Of a stretch of 64,000 nucleotides of DNA, positions 59,975 to 64,000 are shown one piece after another (within the stretch, counting starts at the first letter, position 1; every line of letters begins with the position of its first letter). The stretch is from Chloranthus sessilifolius (lineage: Eukaryota > Streptophyta > Magnoliopsida > Chloranthales > Chloranthaceae), in the NCBI GenBank assembly GCA_021018995.1, contig CM037585.1, positions 69,566,646 to 69,630,645 on the forward strand. Direction: 5' to 3'. Below the pieces are notes generated by a model that saw only the letters and a list, made by a program, of their open reading frames with translations, had not been told where the DNA came from and searched no databases. A program made the position numbers and the translations under genes.

Positions 59975-60225
59975 TTATATTTCCAGTAGAATTAGGAGAC
60001 TAATACTAATTAGACTTCTAATAGAATTAAGATATTTAAATTAATCAGATTCCTAGTAGCAACAAAAAACCAAATTAATTAGAATTATAATAGTATAAAT
60101 TAGAGTTAGAATACAATTAGGAAATCAGATTAATTAGACTCCTGGTAGGACTAGAGAAACCAGAGCAATTAGACTTAGAATAAGATTAGGAAAACTATAT
60201 AAATTAAACTCCCAGGTGACCCAGA
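59975..60225 (+). repeat. Degenerate short repeats of the Tat leader
   Basis: Four to five copies of a unit of about 45-55 bases around AATTAGACTCCTGGTAGGA and AATTAGACTTCTAATAGAA. No coding. Confidence 0.5.
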
Positions 60226-60600
60226 GCTACTGATGTTGGCCGGCCGACGATTCAGTAAAGAGAACAACCCATTTACTATTTCATCGCCTTTGCCAGAGTT
60301 CACTTGGACCGAATTGGGCCACTCTTTCCGGGGATCGAAAGGAACCCAGAAAAAGCGCGTACCAATAGACTGGAGATCGCGATGGGACTTCTTGCCGCAA
60401 AAGTTGCCTTCGTTTGGTTTTCTTGTAGTATATATGTAGTTTTCTTTTTTCCGTTGTACTTCTTTTCTGCACCTACTCGTACTATCGGAAATTTCCCAAG
60501 AGTACATGAAATTCCACCGGAGACTCGAGATATCCAGAATATGAAGGATAAAGCTCCTTGACCCACCGTTATGGGGGTACCACACCAACCCCGTATACGA
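60226..60600. other. GC-normal island of unknown origin
   Basis: It begins TTGGCCGGCCGACG and is clearly less AT-rich than its flanks. Several frames are open on both strands, including a plus-strand stretch at 60382-60561 with one hydrophobic segment (VAFVWFSCSIYVVFFFPLYF) and a minus-strand stretch of 137 codons. I recognise no family. It lies between the Tat LTR and gag, where only leader is expected. Confidence 0.35.
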
Positions 60601-61850
60601 GGAAGACCCATCTTAAGAATCAGCTCAATATCACTCAGAAATCAATCACAAGCAACAACAACAGAAGTGGCATCAGGCAAAACATCACGGCCTGACAACT
60701 TGTGGAGCTCAGTGTTCAGAAACTACAAAGGGGAGGAGAAGAGGCCGACGAACTGCTTCAAGGTCTAGCCACAGCATATGAGACCATCAAGGAACGACGA
60801 GATCAGGAGTCAGAGTGACAAAGGGAAGAGAAACCACCGCCTACTCCAAGCACGATATATCCGCACATGTCACCACCCAGGCACGCGCTTCGCACACTAC
60901 TCAGCAACAATCGACCAGAAAGGGTTTATCCCCAGACGATCAAACAAGACGCCACTATAAGAGTAGAGGATCTTCCTAAGATCCTCGACGAGTATATGGC
61001 TAAGAGAGAGCGCCCTAGTTGCTCATTCAAATTTGATAAATTTGGTCAGGACCTTGAGTTCAGCTTACCCGCAGGGTTCAAGCCACCCAAATACAATAAG
61101 TACAATGGTACTGGGAATCTGAATCACCACCTGGCACTTTTTTGCAATGATTGCTGACCCATTCGCGATAATCAAGGGCTCCTGATACATTACTTTTAAG
61201 AGGACATTAGAAGGGATAACTCTTGATTGGTTCATCGGACTCCACTTCACAAGATTGACACATTCAAAAATCTGGCCGAATAATTCCTGGACCAATATAA
61301 GCACCAGAAGCCATATGAAGAAAAAAGACGCAATCGACATCATCATAGACAACGTCAAAGTGCCCCTTCAAAGCGCTCTCATTATCAACGATTGCCTGGA
61401 CTTTGCTATCCTTCACTTGTGCGCTAGCCACATCTAGTGACATATAAAAGGGTGAGACCTCGCCTTTTCAATAATAACATCAAAAGTCGCTGCTTATGGT
61501 AACTCAAAGCCAAGGAACAATAAGAAAGCCTCTAAATTTGAGCAAGTCAACACGATTTTCAACCAGGGCCAAAGCCCTGGAAATGGAAATAATCAACCGA
61601 GGAACTCCGGTCAAAGTCAATATCAGAACCAGAATCAACAGCGGTACCCCAATCAGAACCAAAACCAGTTTCAAAAATGAAACCAATACCCTAACCAGAA
61701 TGCTCACCAGAACCAGAATGCCACTCCAAATCGGCTAGTCAATACCCAAAATTTCAATAATATGCCCCCGCCTCATAATTTCAACTAGTAAACTAGGGGC
61801 CCTTACCACCCTAAACTTGATCACTATCCCCCATTGCCTAACACCAGCCC
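60601..61850 (+). pseudogene. Gag remnant of the plus-strand Tat element
   Basis: Best preserved at 60970-61140: LPKILDEYMAKRERPSCSFK and FSLPAGFKPPKYNKYNGTGN, the start of a Tat/Ogre gag domain (known form: F-x-P-P-K-x-x-x-Y-x-G-T-x-D). Farther on are other gag-like fragments and an Asn/Gln-rich tail (61560-61740). It shows more than ten breaks. Only gag is seen. Confidence 0.65.
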
Positions 61851-62025
61851 CAACATATTTTGCCTTCTTAGTGGCTAAAATCTCATCTGATTCCCACCAG
61901 AACGACCACGACTTTGGCCTGCCAACCTTGACTATAGTAAGTTCTGCGCTTTTCATTGATACACAGGTGTGCGACCGTGGATCCTCTCGAACCCGTCGCG
62001 GCAATGCGCTCACTTTTAATGAAAA

Positions 62026-63560
62026 TGTAGAGTCACCACCCGGAGCTTTTGGTGACCCGGGAAACCTTCAAATCGATATTTTGAGCACCGAAGTGCTAAA
62101 TATGACTCTGATTTACCGGTCTTTGACAAAGGCTCTAGGGTAGGGGCTTTGGTTATCGATCGGAAAGGGTTTAGGCACCCGATCAACCCGCACGTAGCGG
62201 TCTCTATCTATGGCCAAAATAAAAAAAAAAAGGGCGGAGCTTCCCCTTGCCCGAAGGCAATACGGTCCTATCAAGCTTTGAGCCAAACCGAAATTTCGGC
62301 GGCGTAACGGCTTGAATCCTTGGACGAAGGAGACACCAAGAAGGTAGAGGAAGAGAGGGGTGAGCCGGAGCTCATGGGCCCTTGTTGCACCGTGGAAGAT
62401 CTTCGCTTTGGCGTGCTTCCGATGGCTTAAATGGTGTGAAAATGGATTCTAATGCTAGGATTCAATAAAATAGGAAGTGTAGGGTAAGGCCAAAGACTAG
62501 ACTTTAGCTAAAAGGAGTGATCTAATGGTTGAAATGAATTGGAAAAGATGAACTAAGCTTGCTGAAATTCTGGAAAATAAGTGCATTTTCTTTCACTAGG
62601 GTTCTCTCTTGAGCTCCAAATCCTTAACCTCCAATTTTTTCTAACCCTTAAGGAAGAGGGGGGCCTCTCTATTTATAGAGAAGAGGTGGATTAGGGGCTT
62701 ACTTAAGAGCTAATGGGTTCAGCAATTAGGTAATCCCCCATCTAAGGTTTTCTAGGTTTTCAAGGTCCTTGGGTTTTGGGAGATTGATTTTAATGGCAGA
62801 TGATGGGGTGAGACCATGGGTGACTTAAGGGTTGCCAATAAGCTCCAAGAGGGTGCAATCAAGCTCATGACACCCACCTTAACTAAGGGGATGGTCAAAG
62901 GGTCAAACTAGATGGAGGAAATTTGAGCAACCGATGATAGTTACTGTAGCTAAGCTGGGCGTATATATTATATACGCCCAATTTAGGAACAGTAAATTTC
63001 ACCAAAATTAGGGGAGTTTTGAGAAGATGAAGCCCGTGGTGGGTCCCACCTATACTAGGCGTATATATTATATACGCCCGGCCAAATTTTCCCCAAAATA
63101 GGCAGGTGTATATAATATATACGCCTGACTAATCTGGGGCAAAAATGGCTGGGCGTATGTAATATGTATGCCTGAGTAAAAGTCTTATGATTTTATGTGA
63201 AACTTCAATCAGCCATAACTTTCGAACCGTAGCTCCAAATTGGGTGATCGTTGGCTTGTTGGAAAGCTAGAGAAGTCCTCTTTCCAATGATATATGGCTC
63301 ACCCTTGGTAATGGTCTATGTAAAATTCTATAGCCCTCCTCCCATCAACTGCCAGAAGGGTTTAAGGTAGGTCTGGGAAGGGATTCTAGGGTGTAGGGGT
63401 GACTTCTAAGGATTGGGGGAATGGCTCTAAAGGTCTTAGGGTGATTTCTACTGGTCTAGGTAGGTTCCTAAGGGCTCAGGGGGTGCCATCGGGAGCACAG
63501 GCGTACATCTCTCCCGAAGTACAGATTTATCGGGCCTTGGGCCGAATTTGGGTGTCTACA
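62026..63560 (-). repeat. 3' LTR (G) of a second Tat/Ogre element, minus strand, 1535 bp
   Basis: Sense start TGTAGACACCCAAATTCGG at 63560, sense end GGTGGTGACTCTACA at 62026. Plus-strand 62026-62200 is the complement of the conserved U5 segment of Tat elements (GGGTGCCTAAACCC, CCCGGGTCACC, GGGTGGTGACTC). The TATA box complement TATTTATA lies at 62670-62677. The motif array is at 62940-63185. The right side joins a polypurine tract, so the interior continues right. Confidence 0.8.
62940..63185. promoter_or_regulatory. Motif array of LTR G (GGCGTATA / TATACGCC palindrome)
   Basis: Four copies of an extended palindrome GGGCGTATATA-TTATATACGCC or variants, centred near 62968, 63069, 63121 and 63162. 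They are spaced 40-100 bases and separated by C/G-poor sequence containing CCAAAATTAGG-like words. On the sense strand they precede the TATA box. Confidence 0.78.
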
Positions 63561-64000
63561 GATGCCCCTCTTTGGTATTCGATCACTAATGATCAGATGC
63601 CAAAGACAAGAGACATCCGAAGAGGTCCAAGGCACGTTTGATGGGTCCGTCTGGTTCAACTCAATTCTCAAACATTCATGGCGATGGTGAGTGTACGTAA
63701 GCCCTCTCATTTCGGGATATCGTCCATACCTCAAGGCTAGCAGTCTCCAAGCGCATTGCGACATTACTGGGTATAACTGCGATGATCACAAAAAGTGTAA
63801 GCCCGCTAGCCGGGATATCGTCCACTTCCTGGGGGAAATTATAGATTTGTGATGTTGAGTGTTAATCTGAACCAGACAGCTCCATGAAACGGGATGATCG
63901 ATCTATGCTTCGGAATTGATGCGAAGCATACAAAGCGAAGGCCTTCAAACTGTGTCCAATCCTATGGAATATCGACAGCTCCATTGGATTGGGCCCGGGT
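63561..64000 (-). mobile_element. Polypurine tract and 3' interior of the second Tat element
   Basis: GATGCCCCTCTTTGG at 63561-63575 is, on the element strand, the purine-rich CCAAAGAGGGGCATC directly before the LTR start: the polypurine tract. The rest contains two copies of a CCGGGATATCGTCCA-like word (63708-63730, 63808-63828) and no recognisable coding. The element runs off the window. Confidence 0.7.

Larger units (their letters stand above)
58534..62025 (+). mobile_element. Tat/Ogre-type element, plus strand, decayed
   Basis: The LTR start TGTAGACACCCCAATTTTGCC at 58534 is of the Tat/Ogre form. A gag remnant follows at 60.9-61.8 kb. The rest of the interior is cut off by, or lies beyond, the second Tat element at 62026. 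CATGC (58529-58533) is the likely left half of the duplication. Gag shows more than ten breaks: an old fossil. No protease, reverse transcriptase or integrase is seen. Confidence 0.65.

Noticed and set aside
61964-62005. tRNA 3'-end-like sequence (GGGTTCGAGAGGATCC on the minus strand) next to LTR G
   Set aside because: It could be a primer site, but it lies on the wrong side of a 3' LTR and no LTR ends beside it in the needed direction; left uncalled.

Overview
The window is gene-poor nuclear DNA from a flowering plant, probably one with a large, repeat-rich genome. The evidence is stacked LTR retrotransposons of plant-only lineages (Athila-type with tRNA-Asp-like primer sites, Tat/Ogre-type, long Tekay-like LTRs), an Ac-type hAT transposon with plant-style introns, MITEs and a tRNA-derived SINE. 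I found no convincing host protein gene, rRNA or functional tRNA. The species cannot be named from this sequence.

Layout. 1-264: start of a Tekay-like LTR cut by the window edge. 265-27559: an old minus-strand Athila-type element (A) with gag and env-like remnants but no pol. It was invaded by a solo LTR (D, 423-2949) in its left LTR, a Tekay-like solo LTR (C, 7249-22790) in its env-like region, a 12.3 kb Athila-type element (B, 10454-22736) inside C, and a hAT MITE (26627-26841) in its right LTR. 27589-27740: CACTA-type MITE. About 28.3-33.97 kb: Tekay-like LTR (H) split by solo LTR I (30008-33196). 34.3-36.7 kb: long inverted repeat whose left arm was invaded by solo LTR F (34422-36012). 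Its right arm ends as an LTR followed by a Met-type primer site. 37387-38445: solo LTR E. 39.7-48.6 kb: tandem-repeat-rich retroelement relic carrying a 7.0 kb hAT transposon (40174-47217). 48992-51176: solo LTR J. 51.2-56.2 kb: AT-rich relics and a SINE. 56200-57631: solo LTR of the A family. 57923-58533: start of another Tekay-like LTR (K). 58534-62025: Tat-type element with gag remnant. 62026-64000: LTR and 3' end of a second, minus-strand Tat-type element running off the window.

Ten insertions have boundaries confirmed here by target-site duplications at both ends: D, B, C, I, F, E, J, the A-family solo LTR, the hAT element and both MITEs give exact or one-mismatch copies. This provides a relative order of insertion: A, then C, then B in one stack.

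The most striking unexplained signal is that most LTRs here, though of several lineages, carry a 0.1-0.7 kb array of short near-palindromic motifs, usually upstream of the TATA box. The motif differs between families: TATCGATAGG, CGCGAGG, AATCGTAAATTACGATT, TCACGATTGATCGTGA, TCGATCGATCGA, GCTCGAGC, TTGCCGCGGCAAG, GCGCAATTGGATTGCGC, GGCGTATA/TATACGCC. The position stays similar while the sequence turns over. I treat this as the candidate undescribed system.
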